A stretch of 35,567 bases of DNA from CALXCT01 sp964422185 (GTDB lineage Bacteria > Bacillota > Clostridia > Oscillospirales > Oscillospiraceae). The DNA is taken from contig CAYRAG010000017.1 of assembly GCA_964422185.1 (NCBI GenBank), positions 1-35,567 on the forward strand, in the 5' to 3' direction. Under the pieces are notes generated by a model. That model was not told the origin of the DNA. It made no database searches and was given only the letters and a program-made list of their open reading frames with translations. Both the position numbers and the translations under genes were made by a program. The number at the start of each line of letters is the position of its first letter. Position 1 is the first letter of the stretch. Of the stretch, positions 1-7,280 are shown in pieces.

Positions 1-55
1 ATAGTTTTGTAAAGATTGACTTTGCAGGATCGCGCATGTTCCGGTTATCGGGATG

Positions 56-253
56 TAACCGTTCAGACGGCCCCCCTGGGAAGAGAGAGGTGACGAATTG
101 CCAGGACGGAACGGTACCGAACGATGGCGGTAAGAGGAGAGCGACACCTGGCGCTCCCTGGAATCGTTTGAGGCAGCTTGAAGCCCCTCCCTGCTATTTA
201 AACCGCGGGGAGGGGTATCTGCCATCGCGCCACCGTGGGTGTCTGAACGGTTA
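56..253 (+). ncRNA. Structured RNA candidate of unrecognised family
   Basis: Bases 56-68 and 241-253 are perfect reverse complements and form a 13-bp closing helix. Inside it are GGTG 89-92 with CACC 231-234, an 8-bp helix 118-125/163-170 (one G-U) capped by hairpin 139-143/152-156, and helix 172-176/219-223 enclosing an 11-bp hairpin 184-194/205-215 with a 10-nt loop. The result looks like a three-way junction. A competing 7-bp helix, 122-128 with 221-227, would exclude part of this fold. No convincing reading frame with a ribosome site covers it. I see no T-box, cobalamin, FMN, TPP, lysine, SAM, ydaO, tmRNA, RNase P or SRP signature. Length would allow 6S RNA, but the branched fold does not look like a 6S rod. 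The mreB-like gene downstream has its own promoter, so this is probably a separate transcript whose promoter lies at or before the window edge. Confidence 0.55.
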
Positions 254-260
254 TAGCACG

Positions 261-285
261 GCCCGGGGGCGGGCAAACTTTTCTC
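261..285 (+). terminator. Probable terminator of the structured RNA
   Basis: GCCCG-GGGG-CGGGC (261-274) is a 5-bp GC hairpin with a 4-nt loop, followed by AAACTTTTCTCTC. The T-run is interrupted, so the call is moderate. Its place 8 nt after the closing helix of the RNA at 56-253 and before the promoter at 296 supports a free-standing RNA rather than an mreB leader. Confidence 0.45.
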
Positions 286-295
286 TCATTCCCGC

Positions 296-324
296 TTGCA
301 ACCATTCTGCCTGTATGTTATACT
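296..324 (+). promoter_or_regulatory. Sigma-A promoter of the mreB-like gene
   Basis: TTGCAA (296-301), a 17-bp spacer and TATACT (319-324) form a near-consensus promoter. Transcription would begin near 331, giving a leader of about 125 nt before the ATG at 457. Confidence 0.75.
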
Positions 325-456
325 GTCCACGGCAGATTGCAAGGGAAAATTCACCGCGTGCGACGAGACCCGGCCGCTGCGGCTGCGCGTCTTTCCGCAG
401 GCGGATATTTGATTTTTTGTAGAGTCTTCAGGCTCAATGGGAAGGAATGGTCTGAA

Positions 457-1485
457 ATGAGCCTTTTCTGTAAGGATATCGGCATTGACCTGGGCACCGC
501 CTCCGTGTTGGTGTTCGTGGAGGGCAAGGGCGTCGTGCTGCGCGAGCCGTCTGTGGTGGCGCTGGATCGGGACAGCGGAAAGCTGCTGAAGGTGGGAACC
601 GAGGCGCAGCAGATGCTGGGCCGCACCCCGGGCAACATCATCGCCATCCGGCCGCTGCGGGAGGGCGTGATCTCGGATTACGACATGACGGAGCGGATGC
701 TGAAGGAGTTCATCCGCAAGGTGTCGCCGTTCAGCCTTGTCAAGCCCAGAGTGGTGATCTGCGTGCCCTCCGGCATCACCGAGGTGGAGGAGCGCGCCGT
801 CATTGACGCCGGGATCCAGGGCGGCGCCCGGAAGGTGTTCCTGATCGAGGAGCCGGTGGCCGCGGCCATCGGGGCCGGCATTGATATCGCCAAGCCGGAC
901 GGGCATATGGTGGTGGATATCGGCGGCGGCACGGCGGACATCGCCGTGATCTCGCTGTCCGGCGTCGTGGAGTCCGCGTCCATCAAGGTGGCGGGAGACC
1001 AGTTTAACGAGGCTGTGGTCAAGTATATCCGCCGCAAGCACAATGTGCTCATCGGGGAGCGGACGGCGGAGGAGCTGAAGATCTCCATCGGCTGCGTGTT
1101 CCCGCGCCCGGAGGAGATCTCCATGGAGATCAAGGGCCGCTGCCTGATGACCGGCCTGCCCCGGGTGTTTACCGTGACTTCCAGCGAGATGATTGAGGCG
1201 TTTGAGGAGCCCGCGCAGCGCATTCTGGAGGCGATCCACTCCGTGCTGGAGCGCACGCCGCCGGAGCTGGTGGCGGATATCTCCACCAACGGCATTGTGA
1301 TGACCGGCGGCGGCAGCCTGGTCTGGGGCTTTGACAAGCTGATTGAGTCGAACACGGGCATTGAGACCCATGTGGCGGACGACGCCATCTCCTGCGTTGC
1401 GTACGGCTGCGGCAAGTCCCTGGAGAACCTGAGCGACATGCAGGACGGCACCATGAACCTGTCCCGCCGCAGACAGATGAACTGA
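457..1485 (+). CDS. MreB/Mbl-family rod-shape actin homologue
   Basis: The 342-residue protein is a bacterial actin of the MreB/Mbl family, which forms membrane-associated filaments that guide lateral cell-wall synthesis. Actin-fold motifs are in order: phosphate-1 loop IDLGTASVLVF near residue 10, phosphate-2 loop DIGGGTADIAVIS near 150, and adenosine-binding GIVMTGGGSLVWGFD near 275. Length is normal for the family. The ATG at 457 is chosen because GGGAAGGAA lies about 10 nt upstream and the protein then begins at the conserved actin fold; an in-frame extension to 337 is not needed. It stands alone between its own promoter (296-324) and terminator (1515-1558), with no mreC or mreD, which points to an Mbl- or MreBH-like paralogue. 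MreB and Mbl cannot be separated from sequence alone. Confidence 0.9.
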   Translation: MSLFCKDIGIDLGTASVLVFVEGKGVVLREPSVVALDRDSGKLLKVGTEAQQMLGRTPGNIIAIRPLREGVISDYDMTERMLKEFIRKVSPFSLVKPRVVICVPSGITEVEERAVIDAGIQGGARKVFLIEEPVAAAIGAGIDIAKPDGHMVVDIGGGTADIAVISLSGVVESASIKVAGDQFNEAVVKYIRRKHNVLIGERTAEELKISIGCVFPRPEEISMEIKGRCLMTGLPRVFTVTSSEMIEAFEEPAQRILEAIHSVLERTPPELVADISTNGIVMTGGGSLVWGFDKLIESNTGIETHVADDAISCVAYGCGKSLENLSDMQDGTMNLSRRRQMN

Positions 1486-1514
1486 GCGAAATACGCCAAT
1501 CCAGAGATGACAAG

Positions 1515-1558
1515 AGAGTGCCGGCGGGGTCCTGCGGGACGGTGCCGGCGCTCTTTTT
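1515..1558 (+). terminator. Rho-independent terminator of the mreB-like gene
   Basis: AGAG-T-GCCGGC (1515-1525) pairs with GCCGGC-G-CTCT (1544-1554) and runs into TTTTT. An ATG at 1518, in frame with mutY, lies inside this hairpin and is therefore not a credible mutY start. Confidence 0.85.
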
Positions 1559-1598
1559 GCCCTGGGGCAACACGCGGGCGCGGAGAGGAGGCGTGCGC

Positions 1599-2678
1599 TT
1601 GGCAGACATAGAGAAGAGCGGGAACCCGGAGGTGCTCAACCGGCTGCCGGAGCCCCTGCTGGCATGGTACGGGACACACGCCAGAACCCTGCCGTGGCGC
1701 AGCGACCCCACGCCGTACCATGTGCTGCTCTCGGAGATCATGCTCCAGCAGACCCGGGTGACGGCGGTGCTGGAGTACTATGACCGCTTTCTGGAGGCAT
1801 GCCCCACCGTGGCGGATCTGGCGGCGCTGCCGGAGGATCGGCTCATGAAACTCTGGCAGGGCCTGGGGTACTACAACCGGGCCCGGAACCTGCAGGCGGC
1901 GGCCCGGCAGATCATGGAGCGGTTCGGGGGAGAGTTTCCCCGGGACTATGAGAGCGTGCGCTCCCTGAAGGGCGTGGGGGACTACACCGCCGGCGCCGTG
2001 TGCTCCATCGCGTTCGGGCTGCCTGTGCCGGCGGTGGACGGCAATGTGCTTCGCGTGGTGGCCCGGATCACCGGGGATGAGGGGGATATCACCGCGGCGG
2101 ACACAAAGGCGCGGGTGACACAGCGCCTGGCCGGGATCATCCCGGAGGACGACGCCTCGCGGTTCACCCAGGCCATGATGGAGCTGGGCGCCCTCGTGTG
2201 CCTGCCCCGCGGCGCGCCGCGGTGCGCGCAGTGTCCCGCGGCGGACTTCTGCGCCGCCAGGGCGCAGGGCAGGACGGAGGTTCTGCCGGTGAAAGGGAAG
2301 CGGAAAGCGCGGCGGGTGGAGGAGCGCACGGTCTGGCTGCTGTTTTGCCGCGGAAAGGTGGCGCTGCGCCGGAGGCCGGACAGGGGACTGCTGGCCGGCC
2401 TGTGGGAGTACCCCAGCGAGCCGGGGCCGGACTGGCCCCGGGAGTGGGGCCCGGAGCCGGAGGACGCCCGGCCCGGCGGCACGGCGACCCATGTCTTCAC
2501 CCATATCGAGTGGCATATGACCGCCCGCACGGCCGGCTGGCCCGGGGGGACGCTGCCTCCCGGCTGGGTGTGGGCGGACGGCGCGGAGCTGGAGCGCGTG
2601 TACGCCGTGCCCGGCGCGTTTTCGGCGTTTGCCCCGCTGGTGGAGGCGGGGCTGAGACAGGAGGGCGGGGCGCCGTGA
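1599..2678 (+). CDS. mutY: A/G-specific adenine DNA glycosylase MutY
   Basis: MutY removes adenine mispaired with 8-oxoguanine. The 359-residue product has the catalytic-Glu segment SEIMLQQT, the helix-hairpin-helix LKGVGDYTAGAV, the catalytic-Asp segment PAVDGNVLRV, and four cysteines of a [4Fe-4S] cluster in CLPRGAPRCAQCPAADFC. The first cysteine spacing is seven residues rather than the six of E. coli MutY. A C-terminal Nudix-like domain that senses 8-oxoG follows, with HVFTHIEWHM. I place the start at TTG 1599: GGAGAGGAG ends 8 nt upstream, whereas the GTG at 1593 is too close and the ATG at 1518 lies in a terminator. The 3' end overlaps the next gene by GTGA, so the two are translationally coupled. 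No promoter was recognised in the 40 nt after the preceding terminator. Confidence 0.93.
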   Translation: MADIEKSGNPEVLNRLPEPLLAWYGTHARTLPWRSDPTPYHVLLSEIMLQQTRVTAVLEYYDRFLEACPTVADLAALPEDRLMKLWQGLGYYNRARNLQAAARQIMERFGGEFPRDYESVRSLKGVGDYTAGAVCSIAFGLPVPAVDGNVLRVVARITGDEGDITAADTKARVTQRLAGIIPEDDASRFTQAMMELGALVCLPRGAPRCAQCPAADFCAARAQGRTEVLPVKGKRKARRVEERTVWLLFCRGKVALRRRPDRGLLAGLWEYPSEPGPDWPREWGPEPEDARPGGTATHVFTHIEWHMTARTAGWPGGTLPPGWVWADGAELERVYAVPGAFSAFAPLVEAGLRQEGGAP

Positions 2679-3547
2679 GATGCAGTCTGTGCCCGAGAAA
2701 GTGCGGCGCGGAGCGGACGGAGCAGTCCGGCGCCGGCCGGTGCGGCATGCCCTCGGCGCCTGTGATCGCCCGGGCGGCGCTCCATCTGTGGGAGGAGCCG
2801 CCCGTCTCTGGAACGAGGGGTTCCGGCACGATCTTCTTCTCCGGCTGCTGCCTGCGGTGCGTCTACTGCCAGAACGAGGCCATCAGCCGGCGTAATTTCG
2901 GAAAGCCGGTGACGGTGGAGCGGCTGCGGGAGATCTGCCGGGAGCTGATCGCCCAGGGGGCCCACAACATCAACCTGGTCAACCCCACCCACTACGCCCA
3001 TGTCGTGGCGCGGCTTCTGGACCGGCCGCCCGGCGTGCCGGTGGTGTGGAACTCCGGCGGCTACGAGCGCGTGGAGACCCTTGCGGCGCTGGAGGGGAAA
3101 GTGGAGGTCTACCTGCCGGATCTGAAATACCTGGATCCGGACACGGCGCAGCGGTACTCCGGGGCGCGGGACTATCCGGATGTCGCGAAGGCGGCCATCG
3201 CGGAGATGGTCCGGCAGACGGGCCCGGTGGTGCTGGAGGACGGCCTCATCCGGCGGGGCGTGATTATCCGGCACCTGATCCTGCCCGGGCGCGTGAACCA
3301 GGCGAAGGAGGTCATGGACTGGGTGGCCGCCCGGTTTCCGCCCGGCACGGTGCGGTTCTCCCTCATGGGGCAGTACACCCCCTGCGCCCGGGCCGGGGAG
3401 TTCCCGGAGCTGAACCGGAGACTGCGCAGGGACGAGCTGCGCACGGCCCGGGAGTATATGGAGAATCTGGGTCTGGAGGGCTTCGTGCAGAGCCTGGACA
3501 GCGCGGGGACGCAGTACACCCCGGCGTTCGACCTGACGGGCGTCTGA
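2675..3547 (+). CDS. Radical SAM protein, PflX / PflA-like family
   Basis: This 290-residue protein resembles the uncharacterised PflX group of radical SAM proteins related to pyruvate formate-lyase activase (COG1313-like). The radical SAM cluster motif is CLRCVYCQN within SGCCLRCVYC near residue 60. An extra cysteine set, CSLCPRKCG plus GRCG, lies at the N terminus. NPTHYAHVV and the C-terminal LMGQYTPC segment are typical of the group. The substrate is unknown; activation of a glycyl-radical enzyme is possible but none is encoded nearby. The start is GTG 2675, overlapping the mutY stop (GTGA), with GGAGG about 10 nt upstream; a longer in-frame ORF upstream only shadows mutY. A bidirectional terminator follows. 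Confidence 0.85.
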   Translation: MRCSLCPRKCGAERTEQSGAGRCGMPSAPVIARAALHLWEEPPVSGTRGSGTIFFSGCCLRCVYCQNEAISRRNFGKPVTVERLREICRELIAQGAHNINLVNPTHYAHVVARLLDRPPGVPVVWNSGGYERVETLAALEGKVEVYLPDLKYLDPDTAQRYSGARDYPDVAKAAIAEMVRQTGPVVLEDGLIRRGVIIRHLILPGRVNQAKEVMDWVAARFPPGTVRFSLMGQYTPCARAGEFPELNRRLRRDELRTAREYMENLGLEGFVQSLDSAGTQYTPAFDLTGV

Positions 3548-3561
3548 CCGGAAAAAGAAAA

Positions 3562-3605
3562 CCCCGGATGAACAGGAGAGACTGCCTGTCCATCCGGGGA
3601 ATTTT
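3562..3605. terminator. Bidirectional terminator between the PflX-like gene and hpf
   Basis: CCCCGGATGAACAGG (3562-3576) pairs with CCTGTCCATCCGGGG (3585-3599). An A-rich stretch on the left (minus-strand T-run) and ATTTTA on the right allow it to end transcription from both convergent genes. Confidence 0.8.
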
Positions 3606-3628
3606 ATCTGATGTCCGTGAGGGAAAAG

Positions 3629-4189
3629 TTACTCGTCCGACTCGTCCTCGATGATGCCGTAGTCCCCGTCATTGCGGCGGTAGACGACGGCGAAGGATCC
3701 GCCGGCCTCCTCGTCCCGGAACGCGAAGAAAGTGTGGTTGAGGAGGTTCATCTGAAGAATGGCCTCGTCCCGGTTCATGGGCTTGATGGGGAACGACTTG
3801 CTGCGGACGATGCGGTACGGCTCCTCGTCCTCCTCGTCGCCCTCCTCGGTGAACGAGGTGGACTCGTCATACGCCCGCTCGGCGTCGAACGCGTTCTGGC
3901 GCAGACGCCGCTCCAGGCGGGTCTTGTTCTTGCGCAGCTGGCGGTGGATATCCGCCACCGCCGCGTCGATGGAGGCGAGCATATCGGAAGTGCTCTCCGA
4001 GACCCGGATGATGGTGGGGCCGGAGCGGAGGGTGATCTCCGCCTTGTTCCGATCCTTCTCCACGCTGAAAGTGATGGATGCCTCCGGTTCGGTTGTAAAA
4101 TAACGGTCCAGCTTTCCCACTTTCTTCTCCGCGTAGGCGTGGACAGAATCGGGCATGGTGACCTTTTTGTCTGTGAATGTAAACTTCAT
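3629..4189 (-). CDS. hpf: Long-form ribosome hibernation promoting factor (HPF/RaiA)
   Basis: The 186-residue protein matches long HPF, which dimerises 70S ribosomes into inactive 100S particles in stationary phase or stress. The N-terminal domain (about 1-100, MKFTFTDKKVTMPDSV...) has the YfiA/RaiA fold. An acidic linker (EEGDEEDEEP) leads to the C-terminal dimerisation domain from about residue 130, with RSKSFPIKPM and the usual ending NHTFFAFRDEEAGG. The start is set by AAGGAGAT just upstream of ATG 4189. A minus-strand promoter lies at 4287-4316. Confidence 0.95.
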   Translation of the reverse strand: MKFTFTDKKVTMPDSVHAYAEKKVGKLDRYFTTEPEASITFSVEKDRNKAEITLRSGPTIIRVSESTSDMLASIDAAVADIHRQLRKNKTRLERRLRQNAFDAERAYDESTSFTEEGDEEDEEPYRIVRSKSFPIKPMNRDEAILQMNLLNHTFFAFRDEEAGGSFAVVYRRNDGDYGIIEDESDE

Positions 4190-4286
4190 GCGAACATCTC
4201 CTTTCGCCCCGGGAGGGGGCGGCTGTCAGGCCCGCGGGGGCCTCTGGCGGAGCGGCGGCGTCAGGTTCGTCCCCGGCTCCGCCGCT

Positions 4287-4316
4287 ATTATATACCAGGA
4301 CAGGCGGAACTGTACA
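4287..4316 (-). promoter_or_regulatory. Promoter of hpf
   Basis: On the minus strand TATAAT occupies 4292-4287 and TGTACA (4 of 6 to consensus) lies 18 bp upstream at 4316-4311. TGGTA directly precedes the -10, giving an extended character. The leader would be about 90 nt. Confidence 0.6.
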
Positions 4317-4366
4317 GGGGGATTGCCGGGAATTCCGGAAAAAACAGGATGCCCGGCAGACCCGTC

Positions 4367-5284
4367 TCAGTGGCTGTACACCGTCTTAAAGGCGTTGTAG
4401 GCGCGTTTCATGCCCTCGGAAAACGGGGTGTAGACCAGCCCCAGTTCCCGTGCGATGCGCTCCCCGCAGAACAGCTCGTCCTCGTCTTTCGTCAGCGGGA
4501 ACGGCAGCGGGAGATTCTCCCGGATCACCTGCTCCACCGTGACCGGCTGCGTGGTGAACGGGAGGTCGCTCACCTGGCCGAGAACCTCCATGAACTTCTC
4601 ATAGGTGAGGATCTCCGGCGCGGACAGGTTGTAGACCTGGTCGCCGGCCTCGCTGCTGACGCAGGCGATGATCGCGTTGGCCACATCCTTCACATAGACG
4701 AACTGGAACTGCGCGTCCGAGTCCGTGGGGACGGGGATGGGCTCGCCGGTGACGATCTTTTTGATAAAGAAAGACTCGCGGGGCGCGTAGTTGTACGGGC
4801 CGTAGATGAACGCGGGGCGCAGAATCGTCAGCGCGGCGCCGCGGGCGGCGCAGGCCTGCCTCGCCTCGTCCTCCAGGAGCAGCTTCTTGTACATGTAGTC
4901 CCCGGCGGCGCCGGCGGGCTGTTCGGACAGCACGGCCGTGCTCTCGTCCCGGGGGCCCTGGGTGTCCCGGCGGTAGACATCCGCCGTGCTGAGATACACA
5001 TAGCGGCGGAACGGACAGGGCAGGGCGTCCGTGAGCGTCCGGATATCGCCCGGCTCGTAGGCGCAGAAGTCCACCACCGCGTCAAACGGCTCCGCGCCCA
5101 GTTCTTTCAGGGCGGCCTGGTCGTGGCGGTCGCAGTGATATTCCGTCAGACTGGGAAGATGGGCCATGGAGTACCGGCCCCGGTTCACCAGCGTCAGAGA
5201 GAACCCGGCCTCCCGGGACGCCACCATGGAAAACGCACGGCCTGCGAAGTAACTGCCGCCGATGACGAGCACTTTCTTAGACAT
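4367..5284 (-). CDS. NAD-dependent epimerase/dehydratase (extended SDR) family protein
   Basis: This 305-residue protein is an extended short-chain dehydrogenase. The N terminus MSKKVLVIGGSYFAGRA is a Rossmann nucleotide-binding strand-loop-helix with a variant glycine motif. STADVYRRD and YMYKK supply the Ser/Thr and YxxxK catalytic residues. FVYVKDVANAI and NLSAPEILTYEKF are typical of sugar-nucleotide epimerases and their non-catalytic relatives. The substrate cannot be deduced and no sugar-pathway genes are adjacent. ATG 5284 is preceded by GAGGAGG; a longer in-frame ORF up to 5464 lies in a low-complexity leader and starts at about its own promoter. It is monocistronic and may be controlled by the inverted repeat at 5482-5522. 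Confidence 0.8.
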   Translation of the reverse strand: MSKKVLVIGGSYFAGRAFSMVASREAGFSLTLVNRGRYSMAHLPSLTEYHCDRHDQAALKELGAEPFDAVVDFCAYEPGDIRTLTDALPCPFRRYVYLSTADVYRRDTQGPRDESTAVLSEQPAGAAGDYMYKKLLLEDEARQACAARGAALTILRPAFIYGPYNYAPRESFFIKKIVTGEPIPVPTDSDAQFQFVYVKDVANAIIACVSSEAGDQVYNLSAPEILTYEKFMEVLGQVSDLPFTTQPVTVEQVIRENLPLPFPLTKDEDELFCGERIARELGLVYTPFSEGMKRAYNAFKTVYSH

Positions 5285-5454
5285 CGTTTTTCCTCCTCGC
5301 TTCTGATCTCCGGCTCCCCGGGGCGGGAGCCCCGGGAAATCCGGCAGCTGTCTTCCGTTTCCGCCCGGGCGGGTTTTCGCGCCGCGGCGCCCCGCCGTCC
5401 GGGCCGGCAGGCCGGGGAGTGCCCCCGCGTCAGGGAGATCCCGGCCTCCCCTGT

Positions 5455-5483
5455 AGCATATCACAAAAGCGGGGGATAGACAA
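5455..5483 (-). promoter_or_regulatory. Promoter of the epimerase gene
   Basis: Minus strand: TTGTCT (5483-5478), 17-bp spacer, TATGCT (5460-5455). The leader is about 165 nt and GC-rich. The left arm of the inverted repeat at 5482 touches the -35 element. Confidence 0.55.
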
Positions 5484-5522
5484 CAATTATTTTAAAAACC
5501 CGCAAATAACCCAATAATTGTT
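5482..5522. promoter_or_regulatory. 10-bp perfect inverted repeat, possible operator
   Basis: AACAATTATT (5482-5491) and AATAATTGTT (5513-5522) are perfect reverse complements separated by 21 bp. The surrounding roughly 90 bp are strikingly AT-rich for this genome. The left arm abuts the -35 of the epimerase promoter and the right arm lies upstream of the promoter at 5626, so a dimeric regulator could act on both divergent genes. Confidence 0.5.
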
Positions 5523-5625
5523 CCCTGTTCACGAACTTTTTAAGACCCGTTTAGAAGTTTTGCGCGGAAAAGGTTCCCGCCGGGCGGGATCGAACCGGCG
5601 GCGGGGCGCGGGGACACAAAACATC

Positions 5626-5654
5626 TTGCCGTCCGCCCGGCTGTGGGGTATAAT
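5626..5654 (+). promoter_or_regulatory. Promoter of the small CDCPAC protein gene
   Basis: TTGCCG (5626-5631), 17-bp spacer, perfect TATAAT (5649-5654). The predicted transcript starts near 5661, 46 nt before ATG 5707. Confidence 0.75.
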
Positions 5655-5706
5655 ACATCCCGTCCGGACGGGGCCACTGCCCGGACGGAAAAAGGAGGCG
5701 CTGGGG

Positions 5707-6060
5707 ATGAAAAACCAGAAGATCATTGAGGAGAAGACGCGTGCGCTGCTGGAGACCCACTGCTATGACGGCCTGAGAACCGCCGCGCAGGCGTGGCTGG
5801 ACGCGCTGGGAACCGGCGGGGAGAAAGACGCCGGCGCGGCGTATGTCGCCATGCTGGAGGAGTCGCTCTCCTCCATCGACCATGTCATCGACCTGTTTGG
5901 CAGCGACCGGGGCAAACAGCTGTTCGGCGAGGAGAACGCCGCGGCCATGCTGGCCCACGCGCAGGAGGTCAAGGCCGCCGGCGGCAGGTGGTGCGACTGC
6001 CCCGCCTGCACCCTCGATCTGGAACTGCTGCAGTACAAAGAGGACATTCTGGAGGGCTGA
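5707..6060 (+). CDS. Small conserved-looking protein with C-terminal CDCPAC motif
   Basis: This soluble 117-residue protein is mostly helical by composition and has no signal peptide or membrane segment. The last third carries GGRWCDCPACTLDLELL, in which three close cysteines (CxCxxC) could bind a metal or act in redox. I recall similar clostridial proteins labelled as small 'Hsp90-like chaperones', but I see no Hsp90 domain and assign no function. AAAGGAGG lies 11 nt before ATG 5707, with a strong promoter at 5626-5654 and a terminator at 6101-6154, so it is probably monocistronic. Confidence 0.8.
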   Translation: MKNQKIIEEKTRALLETHCYDGLRTAAQAWLDALGTGGEKDAGAAYVAMLEESLSSIDHVIDLFGSDRGKQLFGEENAAAMLAHAQEVKAAGGRWCDCPACTLDLELLQYKEDILEG

Positions 6061-6100
6061 CGCCGCCGCGGCGGATGCCGTAGCGGAGCGCCAGGGAGAA

Positions 6101-6154
6101 CGCTTCCCGTCTGGATGCGTCGGCAGACGCGAGACCTGGGCGGGAAGTGTTTTT
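6101..6154 (+). terminator. Terminator or attenuator before the ADP-ribose eraser genes
   Basis: CGCTTCCCG (6101-6109) pairs with CGGGAAGTG (6141-6149) with one G-U, around an inner GCGTC-GGCA-GACGC hairpin (6117-6130), followed by TTTTT (6150-6154). Only 44 nt separate it from the next start codon and no clear promoter fits there. Either read-through feeds the next genes or a weak promoter has been missed. Confidence 0.75.
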
Positions 6155-6198
6155 CTGAATGACGCGCTGACCGGACGAGCGGAGAGGAGAGGAAGCCC

Positions 6199-7242
6199 GT
6201 GCCGTTTGAGATTATCCGCGGGGATATTACGCAGGTGGAGGCGGACGCCATCGTCAACACCGCCAACCCGAAGCCCGTGGTGGGCTACGGCGTGGACGCC
6301 GGGATTCATCAGAAAGCCGGGCCGCGGCTGCTCCAGGCCAGGGAGAAAATCGGCGAGATTCCCGTGGGCAGCGCCGCGGTCACACCCGCCTACGATCTGA
6401 ACGCGAAGGTGGTCATCCACGCTGTGGGGCCCGCCTGGAACGGCGGCGGCAGCGGGGAGGAGGCGCTGCTGCGCTCCGCCTACGACAGCGCCCTGGCGCT
6501 GGCGGCGGAACATCGCTGCCGGTCCGCGGCGTTCCCGCTGCTGTCCTCCGGCAACTACGGATTTCCCGGGGAGATCGCGCTGCGGGTCGCCCTGGACGCG
6601 TTTCAGGACTTTCTGATGCGCCATGAGATGCGCATCGTGCTGGTTGTCTTCGACCGGGCCTCGTTCCAGCTGTCCGGGAAGCTGTTTCAGTCGGTGCGCA
6701 GCTACATCGATGAGCGCTACATTCAGGAGAAGCTGCAGGAGGAGTACGACGCGAAAGACGCCGGGGAACTGGAAGACCGGATGCGGCGGAGGACGCGGTA
6801 CACCGTGGCCCCTGCGGCGGAGGCGGTCAGAGCGGTGCCGCCGCAGGAGCTGCGAATGCCGACGGTGGCCTCCGGCGATCTGAAGTCCATTCTCAGTCAG
6901 CTGGACGCCGGCTTCTCCGAGACGCTGTTCCAGCTCATCGACCGATCCGGGATGAAAGACTCGGAGGTTTACAAGCGGGCCAATATCGACCGCAGGCTGT
7001 TCTCAAAAATGCGCAGCCAGGACTACCGGCCATCCAAGTCCACGGCGCTGGCGCTGGCCGTCGCCCTGGAGCTGAGTCTGGACGAGACCCGGGATCTCAT
7101 CGGCCGGGCGGGCTATGCCCTGACCCGCAGCAGCAAACAGGACATCATTGTGGAGTACTTCATCGAGCACCGCAACTACAACATCATGGACATCAACGCG
7201 GCGCTGTTTGAGTTTGACCAGAGTCTCCTGGGCGGCGCATAG
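6199..7242 (+). CDS. Macro-domain protein with C-terminal HTH-like domain
   Basis: The 347-residue protein has two parts. Residues 1 to about 170 form a macro domain, which binds or hydrolyses ADP-ribose and its esters: FEIIRGDITQVEADAIVNTANP is the signature strand, and PLLSSGNYGFP corresponds to the second ribose/phosphate loop. The usual GGGGVDGAIH loop is changed to VVGYGVDAGIHQ, as in a Firmicutes subgroup. After a charged linker, residues about 225-347 look like an XRE-type helix-turn-helix region (SEVYKRANIDRRLFSKM, then KSTALALAVALELSLDETRDLIG). This suggests a regulator or a targeting module; DNA binding is not proven. GTG 6199 follows GGAGAGGAGAGGAAG. It is first of three tightly spaced ADP-ribose genes. 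Confidence 0.88.
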   Translation: MPFEIIRGDITQVEADAIVNTANPKPVVGYGVDAGIHQKAGPRLLQAREKIGEIPVGSAAVTPAYDLNAKVVIHAVGPAWNGGGSGEEALLRSAYDSALALAAEHRCRSAAFPLLSSGNYGFPGEIALRVALDAFQDFLMRHEMRIVLVVFDRASFQLSGKLFQSVRSYIDERYIQEKLQEEYDAKDAGELEDRMRRRTRYTVAPAAEAVRAVPPQELRMPTVASGDLKSILSQLDAGFSETLFQLIDRSGMKDSEVYKRANIDRRLFSKMRSQDYRPSKSTALALAVALELSLDETRDLIGRAGYALTRSSKQDIIVEYFIEHRNYNIMDINAALFEFDQSLLGGA

Positions 7243-7280
7243 AGAGGAAGACGCACGGAAAAAGAGAGAGGAGCACGGCG

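Noticed and set aside
56..253. 6S RNA, T-box or known riboswitch
   Set aside because: No T-box motif or conserved ligand-core signature, and the branched fold is unlike the long 6S rod. 6S cannot be fully excluded without a covariance search.
36..422. 128-residue frame across the structured RNA
   Set aside because: No ribosome site, odd composition, and it crosses the closing helix, a terminator-like hairpin and a promoter.
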